This document shows positions 23,386 through 31,858 of a stretch of 36,289 nucleotides of DNA, in pieces (the first letter of the stretch is position 1; every line of letters starts with the position of its first letter). Position numbers and translations under genes: made by a program. The notes below the pieces were generated by a model. It was not told the origin of the DNA. It searched no databases and saw nothing but the letters and a program-made list of their open reading frames with translations. Source of the DNA: Akkermansia muciniphila. GTDB taxonomy: Bacteria; Verrucomicrobiota; Verrucomicrobiia; Methylacidiphilales; CAMAQI01. Location of the stretch: positions 1 through 36,289 of the forward strand of contig CAMCYL010000019.1 of assembly GCA_945883905.1 (NCBI GenBank). Reading direction: 5' to 3'.

Positions 23386-24405
23386 ATGCCTGAGAATCCA
23401 TTGCCTATTCCTCCCCCGCCTGGAAGTGCCCCGAAGGGTGCCGTCAAATTGGCTCCGCTTTCAGGGACGCCTGTGAAGTCCGAGACGCTTAAGATTACAC
23501 TTCCTCCTCGTTCTGATTCAGGAATGAAGGCGCCCGCTCCATTGATGGCGAAACCGTCACTTCCCACGGCCCCATTACCGAGCCCCTCCGTGGCCCCAGC
23601 GGTTCCGACTCCGGTGGCCCCTCCATTACCTCCTAAAATCCCGGCTCCAGGGAATTTAGCGGATCAACCGACGATTCCAATTCCTCGTCCCCCTCCTCTT
23701 GCTCCTGCCGCCCCTAAGCCTTCTGCTGCGGCAGCAGATGAGTTTGAGAGAACGATCAAGATTGGTGCACCGGGTTCTCCTCAGGTGGCTCCTTCTCCTT
23801 TAGCGCCTCCGAAGCTACAGACGAAATCGATTCCGGTGATTGCGCCCAAGCCGTTGGCATCAGCTCCTGTTCCTAAGGCGATTACGGAGGCGATTCCGAT
23901 GGGGGCAATGCCTCCGCGGCCGAATCCCAAATCCGTGGCTCCAGCTTCTATTGCGGCACCCAAGATTAATAATGCGAATTCCGATACAAAGTCGATTAAT
24001 TTAGCGACGGGGGGCCTTCCAAATCCTGGAATTTCGGCTCAAGGACCCGCTTCGATCCCGCCAAAAGTCGCGGTTCCTGGAACCGCTCCTCGTTCTGGGG
24101 CTGCTCCGCTTCCACCAAAGCCTGTCGCCCTAGGTGGAAAACCGGCTCTCACCTCCTCTGGGGTAGCGGCTCCCTTACCAAGTGGTCCTGCATCAGTCTC
24201 TGCGAAACCGGCTCCCACAGGGGCAAAGCCGCCGGCTTCGACTCCTTCGGTCGCTGCTCCGGTAAAGGTAGCGGTCGCTCAAGAGGTCGATGAATCGGAA
24301 GAGCTGAGTATGCTGCTTACGGTTCTTGCTGTTGTTGCTGCGATACTTGCGTTGGGTGTTTCGGGTTACCTTTATTGGGCGATGTCCAATAACGTTGTTG
24401 GATAA
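23386..24405 (+). CDS. Pro/Ala-rich tail-anchored protein, unknown function
   Basis: A 339-residue protein in which about residues 1-300 are low-complexity Pro/Ala/Lys/Ser sequence without a signal peptide. An acidic patch (EVDESEELS) is followed by a single membrane helix, LSMLLTVLAVVAAILALGVSGYLYWAM, at the extreme C-terminus. It would sit in the inner membrane with the long disordered part in the cytoplasm. The segment FERTIKIGAP recurs in similar form elsewhere (TLKITLPP), perhaps short docking motifs. No family is recognised. The next gene, trxA, follows after 19 bases. The compositional bias makes homology searches unreliable. Confidence 0.75.
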   Translation: MPENPLPIPPPPGSAPKGAVKLAPLSGTPVKSETLKITLPPRSDSGMKAPAPLMAKPSLPTAPLPSPSVAPAVPTPVAPPLPPKIPAPGNLADQPTIPIPRPPPLAPAAPKPSAAAADEFERTIKIGAPGSPQVAPSPLAPPKLQTKSIPVIAPKPLASAPVPKAITEAIPMGAMPPRPNPKSVAPASIAAPKINNANSDTKSINLATGGLPNPGISAQGPASIPPKVAVPGTAPRSGAAPLPPKPVALGGKPALTSSGVAAPLPSGPASVSAKPAPTGAKPPASTPSVAAPVKVAVAQEVDESEELSMLLTVLAVVAAILALGVSGYLYWAMSNNVVG

Positions 24406-24424
24406 AAATAAAAAAGGAAAATTT

Positions 24425-24754
24425 ATGGCAAGTGAAATGGTTGTGAATGTCGGATCTGCGAATTTTGAGGCAGAGGTTTTAAAGTCAACGGTTCCTGTCG
24501 TTGTCGATTTTTGGGCTCCTTGGTGTGGACCTTGTCGGATGATTTCTCCCTTTCTGGATGATGTGGCCAAGAAAATGGAGGGGAAAGTAAAGATTGCAAA
24601 GGTCAATGTGGATGAGGAGTCGGCCTTGGCCTCTCAATATGGGGTCTCTTCGATCCCGATGATTCTTTTTTTTAAAGGGGGAGAGAAGAAAGATCAGTTT
24701 ATTGGCGCTGTACCGAAAGAGATTCAGAATCGAATCGATGCGATGATGGTTTAA
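24425..24754 (+). CDS. trxA: thioredoxin
   Basis: Cytoplasmic disulfide reductase of 109 residues with the redox centre WCGPC (Cys34, Cys37) in VVVDFWAPWCGPCRM, the cis-proline loop VSSIPMILFFKGGE and the usual length. The ATG at 24425 is used, with AAAGGAAAA upstream; the frame stays open to 24326 but that part lies inside the preceding gene. Its stop TAA overlaps the tgt ATG by one base (TAATG), implying coupled translation. Confidence 0.97.
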   Translation: MASEMVVNVGSANFEAEVLKSTVPVVVDFWAPWCGPCRMISPFLDDVAKKMEGKVKIAKVNVDEESALASQYGVSSIPMILFFKGGEKKDQFIGAVPKEIQNRIDAMMV

Positions 24755-25911
24755 TGTTTGAGTTGTTGAAAACCGATGGAGGGGCCCGTTTGGGTCGACT
24801 GCATACGGAGCGGGGGGTGATTGATACCCCGCAGTTTATGCCGGTGGGAACGCAGGGAACCGTTCGCGGGTTGACTCCGCATCAGCTCAAGGATTTTGGT
24901 GCGCAGATTATTTTAGGGAACACCTATCATTTGAATCTTCGTCCAGGGATTGATTTGATCCGAAAATTTAAAGGGCTGCATCGGTTTATTGCTTGGGATC
25001 GCCCGATTTTGACGGATAGTGGGGGGTTTCAGGTTTTTAGTTTATCAAAACTCAGAACGATTACCGAGGCGGGGGTTCATTTTAAATCGCACTTGGATGG
25101 GAGTCCTCTGTTTTTAGGTCCGAAAGAGGCGACGCGTATTCAGATGGAGTTGGGGTCTGATATTATGATGGCCTTTGATGAGTGTCCTCCTTGGCCTTGT
25201 GATGAAGAGGCGATGAAAGGGGCGGTGGAAAGAACCATTCGATGGGGAAGGATTTGTCTTGAGGAGAGGAGTGAGTTTTTAGAAAGCATGGGGGATCGTC
25301 CGACAAAAAAACCGCTTTTATTTGGAATTGTTCAAGGGGGAGGGTATGCCCATTGGCGTGAGGAGTGTGCGAAACGTTTGGTGGATTTGCCCTTTGATGG
25401 TTATGCGATTGGGGGAGTGAGTGTGGGGGAGCCGGAGCATGAAATGTATAAAGCAGTGGAGTATGCGATTCCACATCTTCCGAGTCATCATGTGCGTTAT
25501 ACCATGGGATTAGGGCAACCGAATCAGCTTGTGGAACTTGTGGCACGAGGGGTTGATATCTTTGATTGTGTTTTACCGACGCGGATTGCCCGTCATTGTG
25601 GGGCTTATACGAGGGAGGGGCAGATTAATTTACGAAATGCTCCGTTTCGCGAGGATGAAAAACCGATCGAAGAGGGGTGCTCCTGTTATGCTTGTCAAAA
25701 TTTTAGTCGTGCCTACATTCGGCACTTACTCAAATCGAATGAGATTTTAGGTCTGATGTTGGTGACGATGCATAATGTGCATTTTTATCTACGTCTGATG
25801 AAAGAAATTCGGGAGGCGATCACCGTAGGGCGATTTGACTCCTATCGACGCGAGTTCATAACAAGATATAAACTAGGAAAAAATCATGAATCTAACTTTA
25901 CTCACCCTTGA
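24754..25911 (+). CDS. tgt: queuine/preQ1 tRNA-ribosyltransferase
   Basis: Exchanges guanine 34 for preQ1 in tRNAs with GUN anticodons. The 385-residue protein has FMPVGTQGTVRGLTP, the substrate loop LTDSGGFQVFSL, the FGIVQGG motif, the nucleophile region VDIFDCVLPTRIAR, and a zinc site CSCYACQNFSRAYIRHL followed by MHNVHFY. In E. coli tgt also precedes yajC and secDF, as here. Its last 26 bases overlap yajC. Confidence 0.97.
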   Translation: MFELLKTDGGARLGRLHTERGVIDTPQFMPVGTQGTVRGLTPHQLKDFGAQIILGNTYHLNLRPGIDLIRKFKGLHRFIAWDRPILTDSGGFQVFSLSKLRTITEAGVHFKSHLDGSPLFLGPKEATRIQMELGSDIMMAFDECPPWPCDEEAMKGAVERTIRWGRICLEERSEFLESMGDRPTKKPLLFGIVQGGGYAHWREECAKRLVDLPFDGYAIGGVSVGEPEHEMYKAVEYAIPHLPSHHVRYTMGLGQPNQLVELVARGVDIFDCVLPTRIARHCGAYTREGQINLRNAPFREDEKPIEEGCSCYACQNFSRAYIRHLLKSNEILGLMLVTMHNVHFYLRLMKEIREAITVGRFDSYRREFITRYKLGKNHESNFTHP

Positions 25912-26236
25912 TTTAAATGCCTTTTTGGCCATGGCGGCTCCCGCTCAACCTGGAGCTGAACCAGGGAATCCGATCATGATGATGGTTCCTTATGTTTTAA
26001 TGATCGCTGTATTTTATTTTATTTTAATTCGCCCTCAAATGAAGGCAAAAAAAGAGCAAGATAAGATGATCTCCTCTTTGAAGTCAGGAGATGAAGTGGT
26101 GACAACAGGAGGAATTATGGGGACTGTTGCTCAAGTAAAAGAGGGTTCGGTGATGTTGAAGATTGCCGATAATGTGAAAATTGAAATTGTGAAGTCTCAT
26201 ATTTCAGTTCGGACAGAAGCTTCAAAAAAAGATTAA
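25886..26236 (+). CDS. yajC: preprotein translocase subunit YajC
   Basis: Small inner-membrane partner of SecDF. The 116-residue protein has one membrane helix (PIMMMVPYVLMIAVFYFILIRPQ, about residues 29-51) followed by the family signature RPQMKAKKEQDKMISSLKSGDEVVTTGGIMGTV. AGGA precedes the ATG at 25886, inside the end of tgt. It has an unusually long, Pro/Ala-containing N-terminal segment of about 28 residues. secDF starts 37 bases downstream. Confidence 0.95.
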   Translation: MNLTLLTLDLNAFLAMAAPAQPGAEPGNPIMMMVPYVLMIAVFYFILIRPQMKAKKEQDKMISSLKSGDEVVTTGGIMGTVAQVKEGSVMLKIADNVKIEIVKSHISVRTEASKKD

Positions 26237-26273
26237 AAACGTTAGTTAGATTTATTTAAACGAAGAGAGCTCT

Positions 26274-28553
26274 ATGATTCAGTATTTGATTTTGTTTGGT
26301 GGAATTGTTTTTTTATTCGCCTTTATTTCGCACCTTGTTTTAGAACGAGGACGTTCACGGCGTTTAATGGGACTATTGAGTATCGTGATCTGTGTGCTGG
26401 TCTGTATTGCCTCTTTGTATCCCTTAAATAAAACAGTTAAATTAGGATTAGATTTGAAGGGGGGGACGGCATTTTTAATTGAACTAGAAGGAAATCCCTC
26501 GGCGAAAGCGTTGGAACAAGCCGTTGAGGTGATTCGGAAACGGGTCGATCGATTTGGACTTTCTGAGCCGATGATTCAACCGACCGGGGCGAATCGGATT
26601 AGTGTTCAGATCCCTGGATTAACGGAAAAGGATAAAGAGTCAGCCAGACAGCAGCTTTCACAGGTAGCGAAGTTAGAGTTTCGCGTGGTTCATCATCAGA
26701 ATGATACGTTGATTCAACAAGCTCTTTTAGATCGCAATCAAGTGCCTGCGGGCTATGAAATCTTAAATCTGAAGTATCAGCGGGAAGATGGGACGGAGGA
26801 AAAGCAACCGATTTTAGTGAAACGGATTGCGGAGATGACGGGGAAGCATGTCTCACGAGCGAGGACGGGATTTAGTCAGTTAGGAGAACCGAATGTCGGG
26901 ATTGATTTTACGAGTCAAGGATCGAAGATTTTTGGGGAGGTGACTCAGGCGAATTTGAAACATCGTTTAGCGATTGTTTTGGATGGTGAGGTCAAGAGCG
27001 CTCCAGTGATTCAAGAGGTGATGTTTAGTAGTGCGAGTATTTCAGGGGGGAAGATGACGATTAAGCAAGCGGAGGATCTGGCGAGTGTTTTGGAAAATCC
27101 TTTAGAGACACCTGTACGGATAGTCGAGGAGCGTGGAGTGGATCCCTCCCTTGGACTTGATTCGATCACGAGCGGAAAAAAGGCACTCGTTTTTGCAACC
27201 TTGGGGGTTGCTGCCTTTATGATTCTTTATTATCGTCTCGCCGGTTTTTATGCCATTATTGCGCTTGCGGTTAATTTATTGATCCTTTTTGGACTACTTG
27301 CTCAGTTTCATTTTACCTTAACCTTACCGGGTATTGCTGGTGTTATTTTAACCATTGGAATGGCGGTGGATGCGAATGTCTTGGTGTACGAGCGGATTCG
27401 GGATGAGATGAATCGTGGGAAACCGCTTCGTGCGGCAGTTGATGGGGGGTTTGATCGCGCCTTTAGTGCGATTTTAGACTCCAATATTACGACGATTATT
27501 CCGGCCGTCATTTTGATTTTTATGGGAAGTGGTCCGTTGCAAGGATTTTCGGTGACATTGACACTGGGAATTGTGGCGAATCTCTTTACCGCCATTGTGG
27601 TGACTCGAAATCTTTTTGATTGGAGTTTGTTGATCCCTTCCTTCCGTCGTTTAACGATGATGGAATTTGTGAAGAATCCGAAGGTCGATTTCTTAAAACT
27701 TCGTTGGCCTGCGGTACTCCTTTCCGTTTTGATTTTGGTGATTGGAGGAAATTCATTTTATCAAAAAGGAGATCAGGCCTTTGGAGTGGATTTCATCGGG
27801 GGAGATTCCTTAACGCTCAGTTTTGCAAAAGCGGTTGAGGTGAGTCAAATGCGTGAGACATTGGAGAAAAATGGGATGAATGTTCACTTGATTCAATACG
27901 CCAAAACAGAGAATAAGCTTTCGGTTCAGGTTCATGAAAATCAAGGAGATCAAGTAATTGCATCACTAAAGGCGACTTATCCAGAGGCGGGCTTTCAAAA
28001 GGTCGGACTGGATCGAGTGGGATCTCAGATTGGCAAAGAACTTCAGAGTCGAGCCTCTTTCTCGTTGTTATTGGGATTGCTGGGGATTTTGGTTTATGCC
28101 TCCTTCCGATTTGAATGGACATACGCCGTTGCGGCGACCGTGAGTCAAGTCCATGACGTTATGATCGCCGTATGTCTTGCGGTCGCCTTGGGCTCGGAGC
28201 TTTCGTTGACATTAGTGGGGGCCTTTTTGACGATTGCCGGATATTCGATTAATGAAAAGATCGTGGTCTTTGATCGGGTTCGTGAGATTTTGGCATTACG
28301 AACGAAGCAATCGTTGGGGGATATTCTTAACTCCAGTTTAAATATGACATTAGCTCGTACGGTGATTACGGGGGGAACGACCTTGATTGCAATCGGTTTC
28401 TTGATTTTCTTTGGAGGCATTGTGATTCATGGATTTGCGGTGACGATGCTCGTCGGTGTTTTAGCGGGAATGTTTTCCTCACACTTTTTGGCCCCTGCCG
28501 TTGTCTGGTGGTTGAGTCGTTATACTGAAAATAAAAATGAACTGGAGTCTTAA
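26274..28553 (+). CDS. secDF: fused protein translocase subunit SecDF
   Basis: A 759-residue fusion of SecD and SecF, which uses the proton gradient to help pull proteins through SecYEG. The SecD part has LGLDLKGGTAFLIELEG (about 57-73), periplasmic repeats, and the membrane motif GVILTIGMAVDANVLVYERIRDE. The SecF part has FGVDFIGGDSL (about 503) and AGYSINEKIVVFDRVRE. About 12 membrane helices are expected. Fusion is usual in Bacillus and in many PVC bacteria, whereas E. coli has two genes. Confidence 0.97.
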   Translation: MIQYLILFGGIVFLFAFISHLVLERGRSRRLMGLLSIVICVLVCIASLYPLNKTVKLGLDLKGGTAFLIELEGNPSAKALEQAVEVIRKRVDRFGLSEPMIQPTGANRISVQIPGLTEKDKESARQQLSQVAKLEFRVVHHQNDTLIQQALLDRNQVPAGYEILNLKYQREDGTEEKQPILVKRIAEMTGKHVSRARTGFSQLGEPNVGIDFTSQGSKIFGEVTQANLKHRLAIVLDGEVKSAPVIQEVMFSSASISGGKMTIKQAEDLASVLENPLETPVRIVEERGVDPSLGLDSITSGKKALVFATLGVAAFMILYYRLAGFYAIIALAVNLLILFGLLAQFHFTLTLPGIAGVILTIGMAVDANVLVYERIRDEMNRGKPLRAAVDGGFDRAFSAILDSNITTIIPAVILIFMGSGPLQGFSVTLTLGIVANLFTAIVVTRNLFDWSLLIPSFRRLTMMEFVKNPKVDFLKLRWPAVLLSVLILVIGGNSFYQKGDQAFGVDFIGGDSLTLSFAKAVEVSQMRETLEKNGMNVHLIQYAKTENKLSVQVHENQGDQVIASLKATYPEAGFQKVGLDRVGSQIGKELQSRASFSLLLGLLGILVYASFRFEWTYAVAATVSQVHDVMIAVCLAVALGSELSLTLVGAFLTIAGYSINEKIVVFDRVREILALRTKQSLGDILNSSLNMTLARTVITGGTTLIAIGFLIFFGGIVIHGFAVTMLVGVLAGMFSSHFLAPAVVWWLSRYTENKNELES

Positions 28554-28587
28554 GAGCGAATTTAAAGTCTTTGAAGGCTTGCATTTT

Positions 28588-28619
28588 AGGAGAGCGAGCA
28601 GATGGTTTTAATTGAATGA
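28588..28619 (+). promoter_or_regulatory. Shine-Dalgarno plus five-codon mini-ORF leading into the kinase gene
   Basis: AGGAGAG (28588-28594) lies 7 bases before an ATG (28602) that opens a frame of only five codons, MVLIE, then stop TGA at 28617-28619. That stop overlaps the kinase ATG (28616) as ATGA. The ribosome-binding site is 21 bases from the kinase ATG, too far to serve it directly. Terminating ribosomes on the mini-ORF would reinitiate on the kinase gene. Confidence 0.5.
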
Positions 28620-29854
28620 AAATCATTCTTGCGACTGAGGATCCGGAGAAGAAACGATTTCTAAAAGAAACCGTTGATTCGATACGATTTGATATTGAGA
28701 TCGTTGAGGATGCTTACGCGGCGATTGAGAAAATTGAAAAGACAGTTCAAGAACAGATTGTGATTCTTGATTTTCTGCTTCCTGGGATGAATGGAGCTCA
28801 GGTTTGTGAGAAAGTGATACGGACGCCTCTTCGTTGGCGCTCATTTATTTATGGGATCCGATCGGCCGATCCTCTTTGGGATCCTCTTCTTTTTTTGAAA
28901 TCGGGGGGAGATGGGGTATTGGATTTTTGTGATTCGATGGAGTCCGTGATGATTGAGATTGAGACCGCCTCTCGATTATTACAGCGACAAGCGAAGATCA
29001 CACAACGATTGAGAGTAGATGCGGAGCGGTATATCCCTTTAGAGGGAATTGGCTCTGGGGGGGTATCGAATGTTTATCGAGGGATTGATCGCAAACTGGA
29101 GCGAGAGGTGGCGATTAAGTATTTACGTTCAGATTTTGATTCAACGATTTCCAATTCAGAAGCGGCTTTGCAGGAGGCTCGTCTTTTGGCAAAATTTATT
29201 CATCCAAATTTAGTGACCGTTTTTGATTATGGGGAGTCGGAGGAGGGGGCTTTTGTGGTCATGGAGATCGTTGAGGGAGAAAGCTTACAAAGTATGCTCG
29301 AGTCGGGGGGATTAAGAGATTCGTTATTTGATCGGCTCGTGATTGAGTCACTTCAAGGCATTGAGGCAGCGCATTCGCAGGGAGTTTTGCATTTGGATCT
29401 AAAACCGGCGAATATTATGTTTGGATTTATGGGATCTACCGGTTCTGAAATGCATTTGAAGATCGTTGATTTTGGGATTGCTCGAGATCGTCATCATACG
29501 GATGGATTGAAGTCGTTAAAATCGAAGACGGTGGTTGGCTCTTTGCCTTATATTGCCCCTGAGCGTTTTTATGGAGAGAGTTTAGGAAGAAAATCGGATC
29601 TTTATTCCCTCGGACATATTTATTATATCGGATTAACGGGGCGGCATGCTTTTTTAGTCGATGGAATTCAGGCGATGATCGATGCTCATTTGAATACGAT
29701 TCCGACCTCGATTTTAGAATTTCGTCCGGAACTTCCTTTAGAGTTGAACGAATGGGTGATGAAGTTATTAGAAAAAAAAGTGGAAGAACGATTTGCTTCT
29801 GCGTTGGAGGCGTTGCAAGCTTATCAAAAAATTAATTGGGATAAAAAAACATGA
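28616..29854 (+). CDS. receiver domain / Ser-Thr protein kinase fusion
   Basis: A 412-residue soluble protein. Residues 1-115 resemble a response-regulator receiver domain, with acidic residues Glu8/Asp9, a phosphoacceptor candidate Asp52 (VILDFLLPG) and Lys95; the usual Thr/Ser at the end of strand 4 is not evident. Residues about 138-400 are a Hanks-type kinase: glycine loop GIGSGGVSNVYRG (144-156), Lys168 in VAIK, Glu187 in helix C, catalytic HLDLKPAN (Asp261, Lys263, Asn266) and DFG (285-287). The catalytic loop has HLD instead of HRD, so this is a non-RD kinase. No membrane helix or extracellular sensor is present; the receiver domain presumably controls the kinase. It is coupled to the TMEM14-like gene by ATGA (29851-29854). 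Confidence 0.88.
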   Translation: MKIILATEDPEKKRFLKETVDSIRFDIEIVEDAYAAIEKIEKTVQEQIVILDFLLPGMNGAQVCEKVIRTPLRWRSFIYGIRSADPLWDPLLFLKSGGDGVLDFCDSMESVMIEIETASRLLQRQAKITQRLRVDAERYIPLEGIGSGGVSNVYRGIDRKLEREVAIKYLRSDFDSTISNSEAALQEARLLAKFIHPNLVTVFDYGESEEGAFVVMEIVEGESLQSMLESGGLRDSLFDRLVIESLQGIEAAHSQGVLHLDLKPANIMFGFMGSTGSEMHLKIVDFGIARDRHHTDGLKSLKSKTVVGSLPYIAPERFYGESLGRKSDLYSLGHIYYIGLTGRHAFLVDGIQAMIDAHLNTIPTSILEFRPELPLELNEWVMKLLEKKVEERFASALEALQAYQKINWDKKT

Positions 29855-30156
29855 ATATCTATTGGACGATCTACGGTGTATTAATCATAGCGGGAGGAGT
29901 GATGGGATTTGTGAAAGCAAAATCGAAGGCCTCGTTGATTGCGGGAACGATTTCTGGCGCTCTCATCATTGCCTCGGGGTATGGCATTGAACAAGGGATT
30001 CGAGGATGGATATTGGTGGGGCATCTGGTGAGTTTGATGCTTTTCGTTAAGTTTACCGTTGGTTTTATTAAGACACGTAAGCCGTTTCCGAGTTTGATGA
30101 TTATCCCGCTCACTCTCGCGGGGGGCATTCATACGCTTTACCTCGTTCTTAAATAG
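29851..30156 (+). CDS. TMEM14-family small membrane protein
   Basis: A 101-residue, mostly hydrophobic protein with about four membrane helices and glycine-rich packing. It has the pattern IYGVLIIAGGVMGFVKAKSKASLIAG ... GYGI and ends GGIHTLYLVLK, matching the TMEM14/UPF0136 family. Bacterial members have no firm function; eukaryotic ones are linked to mitochondrial transport. It overlaps the kinase gene by 4 bases and ends the plus-strand run. Confidence 0.85.
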   Translation: MNIYWTIYGVLIIAGGVMGFVKAKSKASLIAGTISGALIIASGYGIEQGIRGWILVGHLVSLMLFVKFTVGFIKTRKPFPSLMIIPLTLAGGIHTLYLVLK

Positions 30157-30235
30157 TGTTATAGTATTTCCAAAAACGAGCTGAGCAAAATGAGTTCAAG
30201 GAAATGATCGTAGTGTTCCTACGGCTCACTTTTCT

Positions 30236-30253
30236 CTCCCTTACTTAAGGGAG
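30236..30253. terminator. small palindromic hairpin at the nadB stop codon
   Basis: CTCCCTTA-CT-TAAGGGAG is an 8-bp perfect inverted repeat containing the nadB stop codon. It lies between the convergent TMEM14-like and nadB genes. There is no U-tract on either side and the two-base centre cannot be a real loop, so it may open by a pair or two. I see no better terminator in 30157-30244. Confidence 0.35.
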
Positions 30254-31825
30254 TTGTAATGCGGTATCGACCCCTGTTTTGGAGATGTCGGCTTCAGGAT
30301 AATCTAAGGTGTAGTGGAGTCCACGGCTTTCTTGGCGACTGATAGCGCAGTCAACGATGAGAGAGGCAACCATCGAGAGGTTGCGGATATCGATGATTTT
30401 GGGGGAGACGCGATTAGTCCAATAGTATTCTTGGACCTCTTGGGCGATCATTCGGAGTCGTGAGCTTGCCCGATAAAGTCGTTTATTGGAACGGACAATA
30501 CCAACGTAGTTCCACATTAAGAGTTTAATTTCTTGCTCCATATGATTGACGACCACGAGTTCATCCGGATCTTGTGAGTTGCCGTGATGCCATGAGGGAA
30601 GTTCAATGTTATTTTGAATAAGCGGTTCTTGTTGAATCGCTTGAGAGGCTCGATGAGAGACGACAATGGCTTCAAGTAAAGAGTTGCTTGCGAGTCGATT
30701 GGCGCCGTGGAGTCCCGTGCAGGCGACTTCGCCCGCGGCCCAGAGTCCAGGAAGGGAGGTTTGACCGTTGAGATCGGTGATGACCCCTCCACATTGATAA
30801 TGGGCGGCGGGAACTACGGGGATGGGTTCCTTACTGATATCGACCCCATATTTTTGACAGGTCGCAAAAATTTGCGGAAAACGGTTTTTGATGAATTCCT
30901 CTCCTTTAAATCGAACATCTAAGTAAACACAAGGAGCTCCTGTTTTTTTCATTTCGGCATCAATCGCACGAGCGACGATATCCCGTGGTGCGAGTGATTT
31001 GAGGGAGTGATAGCGCTCCATGAAGGTATTTCCTTGAGCGTCGATGAGGACCCCGCCCTCTCCTCGAACGGCTTCGGAGATTAAAAAGCTATGCGCTTGA
31101 GGATGGTAGAGGCAGGTGGGATGAAATTGAATAAACTCCATATTTGCGATGGAGACACCAGCGCGGTAGGCCATTGCGACTCCATCGCCAGTAGCGATGT
31201 CAGGGTTGGTGGTATGTTGATAGACCTGTCCGCAGCCGCCGGTGGCGAGGAGAAGATGATCGGAGGAGAAGACCTCGACTTCGCGGGAGATTTTATTGAG
31301 GGCGTAGACTCCGAGGCAGCGATTCTGAGTGCAGTAACCGAGTTTCCTCAGGGTAATCAGATCGATCGCGACAGAATTTTCAAAAATGGTGATGTTTGGA
31401 TGTTTGGCAATGTTGGCGAGAAGGGCTTGCTCGATCTCTTTGCCCGTCATGTCCTTGGCATGAAGGATTCGACGGCGGGAATGGCCTCCCTCTTTGCCGA
31501 GATCGTAACCCTCTTGAGCACGTGAGAAATCGACCCCCATCTGAATGAGTTCCTGAATGCGATCGGGAGCCTCTTGAACCGTTTCTCGAACGACCGACTC
31601 TTTACAAAGTCCAGCGCCGGCATCAAGAGTGTCGCGAACATGGAGTTGGAAGGAGTCATCGGCCCCTGTGACACAAGCGATCCCTCCTTGGGCGTAGTTC
31701 GTGTTGGATTCAGCGCGGTTTTTTTTGGTGAGAATGGCGACGCTCCCCTTCGAGGCAACCTTGAGGGCAAAGGTAAGACCGGCGATTCCACTGCCCAAGA
31801 CGAGATAGTTATAATGACGTTGCAT
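30245..31825 (-). CDS. nadB: L-aspartate oxidase
   Basis: FAD enzyme that oxidises aspartate to iminoaspartate, the first step of de novo NAD synthesis. The 526-residue protein has the dinucleotide motif VLGSGIAGLTFAL, the succinate-dehydrogenase-like NTNYAQGGIA, EGGHSRRRILHAKDMTGKEIE, LATGGCGQVYQHTTNPD, and the substrate-binding block HYQCGGVITDLNGQT with GLHGANRLASNSLLE. nadA and nadC are not in the window. The start ATG lies 33 bases after the toxin gene of the second toxin-antitoxin pair, and no good ribosome-binding site is seen. Confidence 0.96.
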   Translation of the reverse strand: MQRHYNYLVLGSGIAGLTFALKVASKGSVAILTKKNRAESNTNYAQGGIACVTGADDSFQLHVRDTLDAGAGLCKESVVRETVQEAPDRIQELIQMGVDFSRAQEGYDLGKEGGHSRRRILHAKDMTGKEIEQALLANIAKHPNITIFENSVAIDLITLRKLGYCTQNRCLGVYALNKISREVEVFSSDHLLLATGGCGQVYQHTTNPDIATGDGVAMAYRAGVSIANMEFIQFHPTCLYHPQAHSFLISEAVRGEGGVLIDAQGNTFMERYHSLKSLAPRDIVARAIDAEMKKTGAPCVYLDVRFKGEEFIKNRFPQIFATCQKYGVDISKEPIPVVPAAHYQCGGVITDLNGQTSLPGLWAAGEVACTGLHGANRLASNSLLEAIVVSHRASQAIQQEPLIQNNIELPSWHHGNSQDPDELVVVNHMEQEIKLLMWNYVGIVRSNKRLYRASSRLRMIAQEVQEYYWTNRVSPKIIDIRNLSMVASLIVDCAISRQESRGLHYTLDYPEADISKTGVDTALQLP

Positions 31826-31858
31826 GAACGAATATTTACTATAGGCGACTTAAGAAAA

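Noticed and set aside
24326-24424. 33-residue N-terminal extension of thioredoxin
   Set aside because: It lies in another frame over the end of the Pro/Ala-rich gene, and the ATG at 24425 has its own ribosome-binding site.
31091-31525. 144-residue plus-strand frame inside nadB
   Set aside because: Antisense shadow of conserved nadB coding sequence, with no ribosome-binding site or known motif.
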